From contig NZ_CADFEB010000004.1 of NCBI RefSeq assembly GCF_902833085.1, positions 434,001 to 498,000 of the forward strand: 64,000 nucleotides of DNA, in the 5' to 3' direction. This stretch comes from Burkholderia ubonensis (GTDB lineage: Bacteria > Pseudomonadota > Gammaproteobacteria > Burkholderiales > Burkholderiaceae). A program made the translations under genes and the position numbers. The notes under the pieces were generated by a model. That model did not search any database and was not told the origin of the DNA. It saw nothing but the letters and a program-made list of their open reading frames with translations. Below are positions 52,891 to 62,830 of this stretch, one piece after another (the first letter of the stretch is position 1; each line of letters opens with the position of its first letter).

Positions 52891-54897
52891 ATGTTCGGCA
52901 AACTGACTCTTTCGGCGATCCCGTTCGACCAGCCCATCATCATGGGGGCGAGCGCCTTCATGGGGCTCGTCGTGCTGGGCATCGTCGTCGCGCTGACGGT
53001 CACCGGCCGGTGGAAATGGCTATGGAGCGAATGGCTGACGTCGGTCGATCACAAGAAGATCGGCGTGATGTACCTGGTCGTCGCGGTGCTGATGCTGCTG
53101 CGCGGCTTCGCGGACGCGGTCATGATGCGCCTGCAGCTCGCGCTCTCGTACAACGGCCCCGGCTACCTGCCGCCGCATCACTATGACCAGATCTTCACCG
53201 CGCACGGCGTGATCATGATCTTCTTCATGGCGATGGCGCTGCTGGTCGCGTTCTTCAACCTGATCGTGCCGCTGCAGATCGGCGCGCGCGACGTCGCGTT
53301 CCCGTTCCTGAACTCGCTCTCCTTCTGGATGACGGCGGTCGCCGCGATCCTGATGAACGTCTCGCTCGTGATCGGCGAATTCGCGCAGGTGGGCTGGCTC
53401 GCGTATCCGCCGCTCTCCGAGCTGCAGTTCAGCCCGGGCGTCGGCGTCGACTACTACCTGTGGGCGCTGCAGATCTCCGGCGTCGGCACGCTGATCACGT
53501 CGATCAACTTCTTCGTGACGATCATCAAGATGCGCGCGCCGGGCATGACGCTGATGAAGATGCCGGTGTTCACGTGGACCGCGCTGTGCTCGAACGTGCT
53601 GATCATGGCGACGTTCCCGATCCTGACGGTTGCGCTCGCGCTGCTCGGCCTCGATCGCTACCTCGACATGCACTTCTTCACGAACGATGCCGGCGGCAAC
53701 GCGATGCTGTACCTGAACCTGATCTGGGCGTGGGGCCATCCGGAGGTGTACATCCTCGTGCTGCCCGCGTTCGGCATCTATTCGGAAGTCATCGCGACGT
53801 TCGCGAAGAAGCCGCTGTTCGGCTACAAGACGATGGTGTACGCGTCGTGCGCGATCATGGTGCTGGCGTTCCTCGTGTGGCTGCATCACTTCTTCACGAT
53901 GGGCTCGGGCGCCGACGTCAACGCGTTCTTCGGGATCATGACGATGATCATCGCGATCCCGACCGGCGTGAAGATCTTCAACTGGCTGTTCACGATGTAC
54001 CGCGGCCGCGTCGAGTTCACGGTGCCGGTGCTGTGGACGATCGGCTTCATGGTCACGTTCACGATCGGCGGGATGACCGGCGTGATGCTGGCGATTCCCG
54101 GCGCGGACTTCGTGCTGCACAACAGCCTGTTCCTGATCGCGCACTTCCATAACACGATCATCGGCGGCGTCGTGTTCGGCTATTTCGCGGGCGTCCATTT
54201 CTGGTTCCCGAAGGTGTTCGGCTTCAAGCTCGACGAGAAGCAAGGCAAGCGCGCGTTCTGGTGCTGGCTCACCGGCTTCTACGTCGCGTTCATGCCGCTT
54301 TACGTGCTCGGCTTCATGGGCATGACGCGCCGCCTGAACCACTACGACAACCCGGCGTGGCAGCCGTGGCTGATCGCCGCCGCGTGCGGCGTGGTGCTGA
54401 TCGCGCTCGGCGTGGTGTTCCAGGTCGCATCGGTGTGGGTCGGCTGGCGCAACCGCGCGCAAGCGCAGTATCGCGACGTGACCGGCGACCCGTGGAACGG
54501 CCGCACGCTCGAGTGGGCGACGTCGTCGCCGCCGGCCGTCTACAACTTCGCGGTGATTCCGGACGTGCACGAACTCGACGAGCTCGCGTATCGCAAGGCG
54601 AAGGGTCTCGGGCTCGGCAAGAACGTCACGTACCAGGACATCCACATGCCGTCCAATACGAGCGCCGGCCTGTTCGTCGGGGTCTTCAGCCTGCTGCTCG
54701 GCTTCGCGCTCGTCTGGCACATCTGGTGGCTCGCGATCGCGTCGCTCGTCGGCATCGTCGCGACGGTGGTGCTGTACAGCGCGCAGGACAACGAAGGCTA
54801 TTACATTCCGGCGGATACCGTCCGCAAGATCGAGGAACAACGCGCGGGCGTGCGGATGCGTGCGCCGTCGCCGGAAGCCGAACTGGAGGCGAACTGA
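52891..54897 (+). CDS. cyoB: Cytochrome o ubiquinol oxidase subunit I
   Basis: A 668-aa heme-copper oxidase core subunit that reduces oxygen and pumps protons. The Tyr-His site is in [17 protein letters not shown] (about residues 280-295), the copper His pair is in LHHFFTMG, and the heme ligands in [12 protein letters not shown] and ITFAHG-like IFTAHGVIM. About 15 helices are expected. The ATG follows the cyoA stop by three bases. Its stop overlaps the cyoC start. Confidence 0.97.
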   Translation: MFGKLTLSAIPFDQPIIMGASAFMGLVVLGIVVALTVTGRWKWLWSEWLTSVDHKKIGVMYLVVAVLMLLRGFADAVMMRLQLALSYNGPGYLPPHHYDQIFTAHGVIMIFFMAMALLVAFFNLIVPLQIGARDVAFPFLNSLSFWMTAVAAILMNVSLVIGEFAQVGWLAYPPLSELQFSPGVGVDYYLWALQISGVGTLITSINFFVTIIKMRAPGMTLMKMPVFTWTALCSNVLIMATFPILTVALALLGLDRYLDMHFFTNDAGGNAMLYLNLIWAWGHPEVYILVLPAFGIYSEVIATFAKKPLFGYKTMVYASCAIMVLAFLVWLHHFFTMGSGADVNAFFGIMTMIIAIPTGVKIFNWLFTMYRGRVEFTVPVLWTIGFMVTFTIGGMTGVMLAIPGADFVLHNSLFLIAHFHNTIIGGVVFGYFAGVHFWFPKVFGFKLDEKQGKRAFWCWLTGFYVAFMPLYVLGFMGMTRRLNHYDNPAWQPWLIAAACGVVLIALGVVFQVASVWVGWRNRAQAQYRDVTGDPWNGRTLEWATSSPPAVYNFAVIPDVHELDELAYRKAKGLGLGKNVTYQDIHMPSNTSAGLFVGVFSLLLGFALVWHIWWLAIASLVGIVATVVLYSAQDNEGYYIPADTVRKIEEQRAGVRMRAPSPEAELEAN

Positions 54898-55508
54898 TGT
54901 CGTATCAAACTCTCACGGGCGGCGCCCGTCATCCGGCGGCGCATCATCATCCGCCGTCGCATTCGGTGTTCGGCTTCTGGCTGTACCTGATGACCGACTG
55001 CGTGATCTTCGCATCGCTGTTCGCGACCTTCGCGGTGCTCGGCAACCAGTTTGCGGGCGGCCCGACCGCGAAGGACCTGTTCGACATCCCGGGCGTCGCG
55101 CTCGAGACCGCCGCGCTGCTGCTCTCCAGCATCACGTACGGCTTCGCGATGCTCGGCGCGCAGCGCCGCCGGCGCGGCGCGGTGTTCGTCTGGCTCGCGG
55201 TGACGTTCGTGCTGGGCGTCGCGTTCCTCGCGATGGAGCTGCGCGAGTTCTCGCACCTGATCGCGGAAGGCGCGGGGCCGCAGCGCAGCGCGTTCCTGTC
55301 GGCATTCTTCGCGCTGGTCGGCACGCACGGGCTGCACGTGGCCGTCGGCCTGTTGTGGATGGTCGTGCTCGTCGTGCAGATCGCGCGCGGCCCCGGCATG
55401 ACGGAACGCGACTTCCGGCGCCTCACCTGCCTGAGCCTCTTCTGGCACTTCCTCGACATCGTCTGGATCTGCGTGTTCTCCTTCGTCTATCTCGCGAGCG
55501 TGATCTAA
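54897..55508 (+). CDS. cyoC: Cytochrome o ubiquinol oxidase subunit III
   Basis: A 203-aa five-helix subunit stabilising the oxidase core. Typical CyoC sequences include FGFWLYLMTDCVIFASLFATFAVL and FSHLIAEGAGPQRSAFLSAFFALVGTHGLHV. The N-terminus is His-rich (HPAAHHHPPSH), as in related species. One-base overlap with cyoB and no gap to cyoD show a tight operon. Confidence 0.95.
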   Translation: MSYQTLTGGARHPAAHHHPPSHSVFGFWLYLMTDCVIFASLFATFAVLGNQFAGGPTAKDLFDIPGVALETAALLLSSITYGFAMLGAQRRRRGAVFVWLAVTFVLGVAFLAMELREFSHLIAEGAGPQRSAFLSAFFALVGTHGLHVAVGLLWMVVLVVQIARGPGMTERDFRRLTCLSLFWHFLDIVWICVFSFVYLASVI

Positions 55509-55841
55509 ATGGCCCATTCGGAACTCATTCACCACGATGAAGCGCACGGCACGGCCGGCGGCTACATCGTCGGTTTCGTCCTGTCGGTGCTGCTCACGGC
55601 CGCGTCGTTCGGCCTCGTGATGGGCGGCGTGCTGGCGCCGAAGGCGGCGATCATCGCGCTCGCGGTGCTCGCGTTCGCGCAGATCCTCGTGCACCTCGTG
55701 TGCTTCCTGCACATGAACACGTCGTCGAGCCAGCGCTGGAACGTGATGGCGTTCAGCTACACGGTGCTCACCGCGCTGATCCTCATCGTCGGGACGCTGT
55801 GGGTGATGCACAACGTCAGCATGAACATGATGTCGCGGTAA
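55509..55841 (+). CDS. cyoD: Cytochrome o ubiquinol oxidase subunit IV
   Basis: A 110-aa three-helix subunit assisting copper and heme assembly in subunit I. GGYIVGFVLSVLLTAASFGLV and HLVCFLHMNTSSSQRWN are family landmarks. It directly follows cyoC. A hairpin with a short T-run comes after it. Confidence 0.95.
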   Translation: MAHSELIHHDEAHGTAGGYIVGFVLSVLLTAASFGLVMGGVLAPKAAIIALAVLAFAQILVHLVCFLHMNTSSSQRWNVMAFSYTVLTALILIVGTLWVMHNVSMNMMSR

Positions 55842-55898
55842 CCGGCATTCCGTTCACGCATTCGCGCCGTGTCCTTGCACGGCTGGTTTTCTTTCGGG

Positions 55899-55922
55899 GG
55901 CGCGCGGTCTGCGCGCCTTTCT
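55899..55922 (+). terminator. Terminator-like hairpin after cyoD
   Basis: GGCGCGC-GGTCT-GCGCGCC followed by TTTCT, just before the desaturase start at 55928. Stem is perfect but the T-run is short, so read-through into the desaturase gene is possible. Confidence 0.5.
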
Positions 55923-55927
55923 GCATC

Positions 55928-57082
55928 ATGGTCAATAACGATTCCCAGACTCCCGTTCGCGCCGACGCGCCGATGCCGCATCGCAAGGTCATCCGCTCGT
56001 GGCTCGTGCCGTTCGCCGCGCGCGAGATCGTGCGCCCGATCATCCTGCTCGTGCTCGACTACCTGCTGCTGTTCGCGGCGTTCGCGGGCGCGCTCCTGAT
56101 CCCGTCGATCGTCGGCAAGGTCGTCTGCGGGATGGCGGCCGGCTTCATCACCGGGCGGCTTTTCATCATCGGGCACGATGCGTGCCACCAGAGCCTGACG
56201 CCCAACCGCCGGCTGAACCGCTGGCTCGGCCGCATCGCGTTCCTGCCGTCGCTGACGCCGTACAGCCTGTGGGAAGTCGGCCACAACGTCGTGCACCACG
56301 GCTACACGAACCTGAAGGGCTTCGATTTCGTGTGGGCGCCGCATACGCCGGCCGAATACGCGGCGCTGTCGCCGACGCGCCGGCTGCTGGACCGCATCTA
56401 TCGAAGCGGCTGGGCGCCGGGGCTCTACTATTTCGTCGAGATCTGGTGGCTGCGGATGTATTTCCCGACCAAGCGCTATATCGGCGCGTCGCGGCCCGTG
56501 TTCAGCCGCGACTGCCTGCTGGTGACCGGCTTCGCGGCCGTGTGGATCGCCGCCGTCGTGTGGGTCGCGCTGGCGACGCAGCAGCCCGTCGCGCTGCTGC
56601 TCGCGACCGGCGTGCTCGTGCCGTTCCTGTTCTGGTGCTCGATGATCGGGTTCGTCGTCTACGTTCACCATACCGATCCGCGCATCGCGTGGCATGCGAA
56701 CCGGGCCGAATGGTCGAACGCCGCGCCGTTCGTGTCGACCACGCTGCACCTGACGTTCCCGTTCGGCATCGGCGGCCTGCTGCACCACATCATGGAGCAC
56801 ACGGCCCACCACGTCGACATGAGCGTGCCGCTGTACCGGCTCAAGCCGGCGCAGGCGAAGCTGGAGGACATGCTGCCCGGGCGCATCGTCGTGCAGCGCT
56901 TCAGCTGGCGCTGGTATTTCGACACGGCCCGCCGCTGCAAGCTCTACGACACCGACCGCAAGCTCTGGACCGACTACGTCGGCAACCTGACGAGCGAGCC
57001 GGCGCAGGAGCCGCTGCCGCCGGCCGCCGTGCCGGAGCCGGCGGACGCGGCGGCCGGCGCGCGCCCTCACGCCGTGTCGTAA
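55928..57082 (+). CDS. Fatty acid desaturase
   Basis: A 384-aa membrane di-iron desaturase-like protein. The three histidine boxes are HDACH (about residue 90), HNVVHH (about 120) and HTAHH (about 296), with four hydrophobic stretches arranged in pairs. It probably introduces a double bond into phospholipid acyl chains or a related lipid. The tail is Ala/Pro-rich. It ends 16 bases past the fdhD stop on the opposite strand, a tail-to-tail overlap. It might also be expressed from the cyo promoter. Confidence 0.85.
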   Translation: MVNNDSQTPVRADAPMPHRKVIRSWLVPFAAREIVRPIILLVLDYLLLFAAFAGALLIPSIVGKVVCGMAAGFITGRLFIIGHDACHQSLTPNRRLNRWLGRIAFLPSLTPYSLWEVGHNVVHHGYTNLKGFDFVWAPHTPAEYAALSPTRRLLDRIYRSGWAPGLYYFVEIWWLRMYFPTKRYIGASRPVFSRDCLLVTGFAAVWIAAVVWVALATQQPVALLLATGVLVPFLFWCSMIGFVVYVHHTDPRIAWHANRAEWSNAAPFVSTTLHLTFPFGIGGLLHHIMEHTAHHVDMSVPLYRLKPAQAKLEDMLPGRIVVQRFSWRWYFDTARRCKLYDTDRKLWTDYVGNLTSEPAQEPLPPAAVPEPADAAAGARPHAVS

Positions 57083-57891
57083 TCCACGTAGCCGGTCTCG
57101 CGGCAGAAGCTGACGAGCCGCAAGCCGGCCTGCCGCGCAATCGCGATCGCGAGCGACGACGGCGCGGAGATCGTCGCGACCATCGGAATGCCGACACGCG
57201 CCGCCTTGCGCACCAGCTCGTAGCTCGCGCGGCTCGACAGGAACACGAAGCCGTCGGTCGCGTCGGTGCGCGCGAGCACCAGCGAGCCGATCAGCTTGTC
57301 GAGCGCGTTGTGGCGGCCGACATCCTCGAACGCCATCCGGATCGCGCCTGTTGCGTCGCACCACGCGGCCGCGTGCAGGCCGCCTGTCAGCCGCGTCAGC
57401 GCCTGATGGGCCGGCAGTTCGCCGGCGGCGCGCGCGAGCGCATCGGGCGCGAGGCGCGCGAGAAAGCCGGTATCGGGCACGCGTTCCGGCGCCAGGTCGA
57501 GCAGGTCGATGCTCTCGATCCCGCAGACGCCGCAGCCGGTGCGCCCGGCGAGCGCGCGGCGCTTGTCCTTCAGCGCGGCGAACGCCTGCTGCACGACTTC
57601 CAGGTGAACTTCGGCGTGCGGCAGCGGTGCATCGGCGTGCAGGATCACCTCGATGTCCTTGATGTCGCTGCCGCGCGCGACGATCCCTTCCGAAATCGCG
57701 AAGCCGACCGCGAACGCCTCGAGGTCGCGCGGCGTGCACATCATCACCGCGTGCGAAATGCCGTTGAAGACGAGCGCGACCGGCCACTCCTGGCCGACGT
57801 GGTCGAGCGCCGTTTCGGCGGCGCCGCCGCGCGTGCGGCGCACGGACAGCTCGATCGCGCCGCGTGGCTCGGCGGATTCGGTCGGATTCAC
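57067..57891 (-). CDS. fdhD: Formate dehydrogenase accessory sulfurtransferase FdhD
   Basis: A 274-aa protein that passes sulfur to the molybdenum cofactor of formate dehydrogenase. The Cys loop GCGVCGIES is near residue 127 (Cys-x-x-Cys), and MAFEDVGRHNALDKLIG and FLSSRASYELVRKAARVGIPMV are typical. The GTG at 57891 is preceded by GGGAG and gives the usual length; a frame reaching 57993 is unlikely. It is divergent from the nitrate-reductase-associated gene. Confidence 0.92.
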   Translation of the reverse strand: MNPTESAEPRGAIELSVRRTRGGAAETALDHVGQEWPVALVFNGISHAVMMCTPRDLEAFAVGFAISEGIVARGSDIKDIEVILHADAPLPHAEVHLEVVQQAFAALKDKRRALAGRTGCGVCGIESIDLLDLAPERVPDTGFLARLAPDALARAAGELPAHQALTRLTGGLHAAAWCDATGAIRMAFEDVGRHNALDKLIGSLVLARTDATDGFVFLSSRASYELVRKAARVGIPMVATISAPSSLAIAIARQAGLRLVSFCRETGYVDYDTA

Positions 57892-57952
57892 TGAGACTCC
57901 CGTTCGGTTGACTGGCGCGGGGCCGGACGATCGCGTCCGCCGTTCGTGCGCA

Positions 57953-57970
57953 GAGGTTCTAAAATACCTC
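57953..57970. promoter_or_regulatory. Inverted repeat overlapping a TAAAAT box
   Basis: GAGGT-TCTAAAAT-ACCTC is an 18-bp inverted repeat in the 122-bp divergent region between fdhD and the next gene; TAAAAT within it (57960-57965) resembles a -10 box for the rightward gene, 44 bases before its start. Confidence 0.35.
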
Positions 57971-58013
57971 AGGCAGGCCGGCCGCGCCGGCATCCGCCAC
58001 TTCGGGTAATGCC

Positions 58014-58496
58014 ATGGGACTTAGCGACGTACCGTTGCTTTTCAATTTCGAACGCGATTCATCGGAAAATTTCACGTACATCCCGATGATCGTGCGCTTC
58101 AATCTCGACCGCTTCGGCTTGCGGATCTCGCTCGAGCAGTGGCAATTGCTGCCGCTCGAGGACCGCAAGCTGCTCGCCCGCTTTCCGGCGGACGACGATA
58201 CCGCGATCGAGCCCAATTTCGACCACGCGCTGTTCGAGATGCTGCGCACGCACGCCGATCTCGAGCCGAGCTGGTTCCAGCCGGACGAGCAGCCGGCCTG
58301 GCGCGGCACCGAGCGGGTGCCGGACGCGCTGGTGCAGCAGAGCGCGCTGGCGGGACTGCCGGCGCCGGACGTCGTGCAATGGCAGCGGCTCGCGCCGTTC
58401 CAGCGCTACGTGCTGGTGAAGCTGTCCCGCAAGCCGAAGCTGAACCACGATTTTCTGCCGGCGATGCGGGAGTTCGGGCTGACGACCGCGCACTGA
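58014..58496 (+). CDS. Nitrate reductase-associated protein
   Basis: A 160-aa protein of the nitrate-reductase-associated family (IPMIVRFNLDRFGLRISLEQWQLLPLEDR near residues 22-50; FQRYVLVKLSRKPKLNHDFLPAMREFGL at the end). No catalytic motif is apparent, and a role in molybdoenzyme maturation is only inferred from the family name and the divergent fdhD. The ATG begins MGLSDVPLLFNFERDSSE; there is only a weak RBS. Confidence 0.8.
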   Translation: MGLSDVPLLFNFERDSSENFTYIPMIVRFNLDRFGLRISLEQWQLLPLEDRKLLARFPADDDTAIEPNFDHALFEMLRTHADLEPSWFQPDEQPAWRGTERVPDALVQQSALAGLPAPDVVQWQRLAPFQRYVLVKLSRKPKLNHDFLPAMREFGLTTAH

Positions 58497-58540
58497 CGCG
58501 GCGACCGAGGCGTGTCATGCCGCGCCGGCGCGCGGCACGC

Positions 58541-58939
58541 TCATTCGAGCGGCGGCAGCGGTCGCGGCTTGCGGTCCGGGCCGGTCGCGACGTAGGTGAG
58601 CGTCGCTTCGGTCACCTTCACGATTTCGCCCGCGAGGCGCATGCGCTGCGCATAGACCACGACGTCGACCGTGACCGACGTGTTGCCGGTGCGCGTGACG
58701 GTCGCATAGAAGCTCAGCAGGTCGCCGACGAACACCGGCTGCTTGAACACGAACGAATTGACCGCGACGGTCGCGACCCGGCCGTTCGCGCGCTGGCTCG
58801 CGGGGATCGAGCCGGCGATGTCGACCTGCGACATGATCCAGCCGCCGAACACGTCGCCGTGGACATTGGCGTCGGACGGCTGCGGGACGACGCGCAACGC
58901 GGGCTGGTGTTGCGGGAGGGCGAGCGGGGAGTCGGTCAT
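58541..58939 (-). CDS. Acyl-CoA thioesterase (YciA-like hotdog fold)
   Basis: A 132-aa hotdog thioesterase hydrolysing acyl-CoA. The signature is ANVHGDVFGGWIMSQVDIAGS (about residues 25-45, Asp in the catalytic position), with NSFVFKQPVFVGDLLSFYATV next. Length and sequence order match YciA. It is divergent from the ABC exporter with 174 bases between; that gap shows an AT-rich tract around 59030-59050 but no clear promoter. Confidence 0.88.
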   Translation of the reverse strand: MTDSPLALPQHQPALRVVPQPSDANVHGDVFGGWIMSQVDIAGSIPASQRANGRVATVAVNSFVFKQPVFVGDLLSFYATVTRTGNTSVTVDVVVYAQRMRLAGEIVKVTEATLTYVATGPDRKPRPLPPLE

Positions 58940-59113
58940 GGCGATGCTTTCATCCTGTAATAAAACGCACCGGCCCGCGCGCGCGGCCGGCGAGACCGCC
59001 GACAGCGGCGCGAACCGGCTTCTGCGACAATACAACGTTCGCAAATTGTACGAGAAAGCGGGCGAGCCGGCGGCCGACGAGCACGGCCCGCACTGCCGAG
59101 CTCCCCGTCCCCC

Positions 59114-60985
59114 ATGCGCCGATTTCCCGCTTCCGGCGAGCCCGCGCCGCTTCACACCGGGCCCCGCAACGACTGGCAGACCATCCGTTCGCTGCTGCCG
59201 TACCTGACGACCTACAAGTGGCGCGTCGCGCTCGCGCTCGGCTGCCTGATCGGCGCGAAGGTCGCGAACCTCGGCGTGCCGGTCGTGATGAAACGCATCG
59301 TCGACCATCTCGCCGCGGTGCAGCAGCTGACCGCGCTCGGCCGCGCCGAACAGTCGGCCGGGATCGTGCTCGCGGGCGGCGTCGGGCTGCTCGTCGTCGC
59401 GTATGCGCTCGTGCGGCTGTCGACGTCGCTGTTCACCGAGCTGCGCGAAATCCTGTTCTCGAAAGTGACCGAAAGCGCGGTGCGGCGGCTCGCGCTGCAG
59501 GTGTTCCGGCATCTGCACGGGCTGTCGCTGCGGTTTCACCTCGAACGCCAGACGGGCGGCATGTCGCGCGACATCGAACGCGGCACGCGCGGCATCCAGC
59601 AGCTCATTTCGTATTCGCTGTACAGCATCCTGCCGACGCTCGTCGAGGTCGGCCTCGTGCTCGGCTTCCTCGTCGTCAAGTACGACGCGTACTACGCGTA
59701 CGTGACGTTCGCCGCGCTGGTCGCGTACATCGTGTTCACCGTGAAGGTCACCAACTGGCGCACGCATTTCCGCCGCACGATGAACGAGCTCGACTCGCGC
59801 GCGAATTCTCGCGCGATCGATTCGCTGATCAACTACGAGACGGTCAAGTATTTCGGCAACGAGGCATGGGAAGCGCAGCGCTACGACGAGAACCTGAAGC
59901 GCTACCGCAAGGCCGCGATCCGTTCGCAGAACTCGCTGTCGCTGCTCAACTTCGGCCAGCAGGCGATCATCGGCACCGGGCTCGTGTTCATCCTGTGGCG
60001 CGCGACGCAGGGCGTGCTCGCCGGCAAGCTGACGCTCGGCGATCTCGTGCTGATCAACACGTTCATGCTGCAGCTGTACATTCCGCTGAACTTCCTCGGG
60101 GTCGTCTACCGCGAGCTGAAGCAGAGCCTCACCGACATGGACCGGATGTTCGGGCTGCTGGCCGCGGCGAAGGAGGTTGCGGACGCGCCCGATGCGGCGC
60201 CGCTCGCGGTGGCCGGCGCGCAGGTGCGCTTCGAGCACGTGAGCTTCGCGTACGAGCCGGCGCGGCCGATCCTGCACGACGTGACGTTTACGATCGACGC
60301 CGGCACGACGACCGCGGTGGTCGGCCACAGCGGCTCGGGCAAGTCGACGCTGTCGCGCCTGCTGTTCCGCTTCTACGATCTCGACCGGCAGGCGGGCGGC
60401 GCGATCCGCATCGACGGGCAGGACATCCGCGACGTCACGCAGGATTCGCTGCGCGCGTCGATCGGCATCGTGCCGCAGGACACCGTGCTGTTCAACGATT
60501 CGATCTACTACAACATCGCGTACGGCCGGCCGACCGCGACCCGCGACGAGGTGATCGCGGCCGCGCGCGCCGCGCACATCCACGACTTCGTCGAAAGCCT
60601 GCCGAAGGGCTATGACACGCCGGTCGGCGAGCGCGGGCTCAAGCTGTCGGGCGGCGAGAAGCAGCGCGTCGCGATCGCGCGCACGCTGCTGAAGAGCCCG
60701 CCGATCCTGCTGTTCGACGAGGCGACGTCGGCGCTCGACTCGCGTTCGGAGCGCGCGATCCAGCACGAGCTCGAGCAGATCGCGCGGCATCGCACGACGC
60801 TCGTGATCGCGCACCGGCTGTCGACGGTCGTGCACGCGCAGCAGATCCTCGTGATGGATCACGGGCGGATCGTCGAGCGCGGCACGCACGACGAGCTGGT
60901 GCGCGCGGACGGGCTGTATGCGCAGATGTGGGCGCTGCAGCAGCAGCGCGCGGCGGCGGGCGGGGAGGAGGCCGAGGAGGTCTGA
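59114..60985 (+). CDS. ABC transporter, Atm1/ABCB7-type exporter (half-transporter)
   Basis: A 623-aa fused membrane-ATPase half-transporter. Six helices (about residues 35-315), Walker A GHSGSGKST (about 402-410), ABC signature LKLSGGEKQR (about 513), Walker B ILLFDEATSALD. The TM region (ETVKYFGNE, SLLNFGQQAIIGTGL) is typical of the Atm1/HMT subgroup, whose members export glutathione-linked or heavy-metal compounds and help Fe-S or metal homeostasis. It should work as a homodimer. It is monocistronic. Confidence 0.9.
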   Translation: MRRFPASGEPAPLHTGPRNDWQTIRSLLPYLTTYKWRVALALGCLIGAKVANLGVPVVMKRIVDHLAAVQQLTALGRAEQSAGIVLAGGVGLLVVAYALVRLSTSLFTELREILFSKVTESAVRRLALQVFRHLHGLSLRFHLERQTGGMSRDIERGTRGIQQLISYSLYSILPTLVEVGLVLGFLVVKYDAYYAYVTFAALVAYIVFTVKVTNWRTHFRRTMNELDSRANSRAIDSLINYETVKYFGNEAWEAQRYDENLKRYRKAAIRSQNSLSLLNFGQQAIIGTGLVFILWRATQGVLAGKLTLGDLVLINTFMLQLYIPLNFLGVVYRELKQSLTDMDRMFGLLAAAKEVADAPDAAPLAVAGAQVRFEHVSFAYEPARPILHDVTFTIDAGTTTAVVGHSGSGKSTLSRLLFRFYDLDRQAGGAIRIDGQDIRDVTQDSLRASIGIVPQDTVLFNDSIYYNIAYGRPTATRDEVIAAARAAHIHDFVESLPKGYDTPVGERGLKLSGGEKQRVAIARTLLKSPPILLFDEATSALDSRSERAIQHELEQIARHRTTLVIAHRLSTVVHAQQILVMDHGRIVERGTHDELVRADGLYAQMWALQQQRAAAGGEEAEEV

Positions 60986-61036
60986 GCGGCTCGGGCGGCA
61001 TGGGCGGCGCAATGGCCCCGCCCGGCCCGTTCGCGG

Positions 61037-61756
61037 TCAGCGCGCGCCGCGCAGCCGCATGTCGAGCGCGCCGAGCTGCGCGGGCGTGCCGACGTTTTCC
61101 CAGATCCCTTCGTACAGCTCGCCGCTCGCGCGGCCGGCCTCGATCGCCGCGCGGTAGTACGGCGTCAGCGCGCGCCGCGTGCCGGGCGCGAGGTCGGCGA
61201 ACATCCGCGTGTCGTACAGGCCGATGTTGCCGAACGTGAAACGCCGGGCGCCGTCGAGCGACAGCCGGCCGTCGGTGTCGAGCGCGAAATCGCCCGCCGG
61301 ATGAAACGGCGGGTTCGGCACCATCACCAGATGCATCGCGGGCGTGTCGAGCGCGGCCATCTGCGCCGCGCGCACGGTGAGCGTGCGGTAGTCGAATTCG
61401 CAGAACACGTCGCCGCTGACCGCGACGAACACCGTCGGCCGGGCGTCACGTTCGAGCAGCGGCAGCGCCTGCGCGATGCCGCCAGCGGTTTCGAGCGCGT
61501 CGCTCTCGGCCGAGTACGCGAGCCGCACGCCCCAGCGCGAACCGTCGCCGAGCGCGGCTTCGATCTGCGCGCCGAGCCACGCGTGATTGATCACGATCGA
61601 TTCGATGCCCGCCTGCGCGAGCCGCTCGATCTGCCAGACGATCAGCGGCTTGCCGCCCGCCTCGAGCAGCGGTTTCGGGCAGGTGTCGGTGAGCGGGCGC
61701 ATCCGTTCGCCGCGCCCGGCGGCGAAGATCATCGCCGTGGTGAGGGATGGGCTCAT
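61037..61756 (-). CDS. murU: N-acetylmuramate alpha-1-phosphate uridylyltransferase MurU
   Basis: A 239-aa nucleotidyltransferase; motif AMIFAAGRGERMRPLTDTCPKPLL (residues 8-31 in part: AAGRGERMRPLT) and VSGDVFCEFD. With AmgK it makes UDP-MurNAc from recycled cell wall, bypassing de novo synthesis that fosfomycin blocks. The start at 61756 is 2 bases from the amgK stop, so the two are translated together. Confidence 0.92.
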   Translation of the reverse strand: MSPSLTTAMIFAAGRGERMRPLTDTCPKPLLEAGGKPLIVWQIERLAQAGIESIVINHAWLGAQIEAALGDGSRWGVRLAYSAESDALETAGGIAQALPLLERDARPTVFVAVSGDVFCEFDYRTLTVRAAQMAALDTPAMHLVMVPNPPFHPAGDFALDTDGRLSLDGARRFTFGNIGLYDTRMFADLAPGTRRALTPYYRAAIEAGRASGELYEGIWENVGTPAQLGALDMRLRGAR

Positions 61757-61758
61757 CT

Positions 61759-62793
61759 TCAGAACGTATAGCCGACGTCGGGGGTGGCGCCTTCGAGCTC
61801 GTCGAGCAGCTTCGCGAACGGTGCGAGCGGGCGGTAGCGCAGCGCGACCTTGCGCGCGTATGCCAGGAAGCGCGGCAGGTCGGCGAGGTACTGCGGCTTG
61901 CCGTCGCGATAGTTGAGGCGCGCGAACAGGCCGAGGATCTTGATGTGCCGCTGCAGGCCGATCCATTCGAGCTGGCGGTAGAACTCGCCGAAGTCCGGAT
62001 CGACCGGCAGGCCGGCCTTCTTCGCCTTCTCCCAGTAATACGCGAAGCAGTCGAGCTCGAATTCCTCGTCCCAGCTGATGAACGCGTCGCGCAGCAGCGA
62101 CACGACGTCGTAGGTCAGCGGCCCAACGACCGCGTCCTGGAAGTCGAGCACGCCGGGATTCGGCTCGCAGACCATCAGGTTGCGCGGCATGAAATCGCGC
62201 AGCATGAAACCCTGCGGCTGCGCGCGGGCGCTCGCGATCAGCAGCGCGAAGGTGCGCTCGAGCGTGCCGCGCATCGCGTCGGTGACCGTCTTGTCGAGGT
62301 GCCGGCCGACGTACCACTCGGGCATCAGTTCCATTTCGCGGCGCAGGAACGCGTCGTCGAACGCCGGCAGCACGCCGGGCGCGGAGCTCAGCTGGAAGCG
62401 GATCAGCGCGTCGAGCGCGGCGCGCATCAGCGGCCGCGCGGCGAGCGGCGCGGCCGGGTCGAGCACCGAGAGGTACGACGTCCGGCCGAGGTCCGTCACG
62501 AGCATGAAGCCGTCGTCGAAATCGTGCTCGAGCACCTGCGGCGCGTGAACGCCCGCGGCGGCGAGCATCTGCGCGACCTGGACGAACTCGCGGCACTTCT
62601 CGGGCGGCGGCGCGTCGACGGCGATCAGCGAGCCGCCGGGGCTCGCGGACGACGCGACGCGGAAGTAGCGGCGAAAGCCCGCGTCCGTGGATGCGGGCGC
62701 GAGGGTGGCGAGATCGAGGGCGTGGCGCGCGGCGAGCGGGTGCAGCCAGGCGGTGAGCGCGTCGAGGCGGGAATCGTCGGATGGGGGCGTCAT
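61759..62793 (-). CDS. amgK: N-acetylmuramate/N-acetylglucosamine kinase AmgK
   Basis: A 344-aa APH-fold sugar kinase that phosphorylates recycled MurNAc and GlcNAc at the anomeric carbon. The catalytic loop is MLRDFMPRNLMV (about residues 193-204) and the metal Asp is in VLDFQDAVVGPLTYDV (about 211-226). The full length and the pairing with murU support the call. It is divergent from lptD, as in many proteobacteria. No RBS is seen at the ATG. Confidence 0.92.
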   Translation of the reverse strand: MTPPSDDSRLDALTAWLHPLAARHALDLATLAPASTDAGFRRYFRVASSASPGGSLIAVDAPPPEKCREFVQVAQMLAAAGVHAPQVLEHDFDDGFMLVTDLGRTSYLSVLDPAAPLAARPLMRAALDALIRFQLSSAPGVLPAFDDAFLRREMELMPEWYVGRHLDKTVTDAMRGTLERTFALLIASARAQPQGFMLRDFMPRNLMVCEPNPGVLDFQDAVVGPLTYDVVSLLRDAFISWDEEFELDCFAYYWEKAKKAGLPVDPDFGEFYRQLEWIGLQRHIKILGLFARLNYRDGKPQYLADLPRFLAYARKVALRYRPLAPFAKLLDELEGATPDVGYTF

Positions 62794-62824
62794 GAAACTC
62801 GGAGGAGGGGGGAACGTCTTGCCA

Positions 62825-62830
62825 TATAAT
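62825..62830 (+). promoter_or_regulatory. -10 box candidate for lptD
   Basis: A perfect TATAAT box lies 178 bases before the lptD start, in the 214-bp divergent region with amgK, just before the inverted repeat TGACGC-GCCCC-GCGTCA (62846-62862). No clear -35 box was found. Confidence 0.35.
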
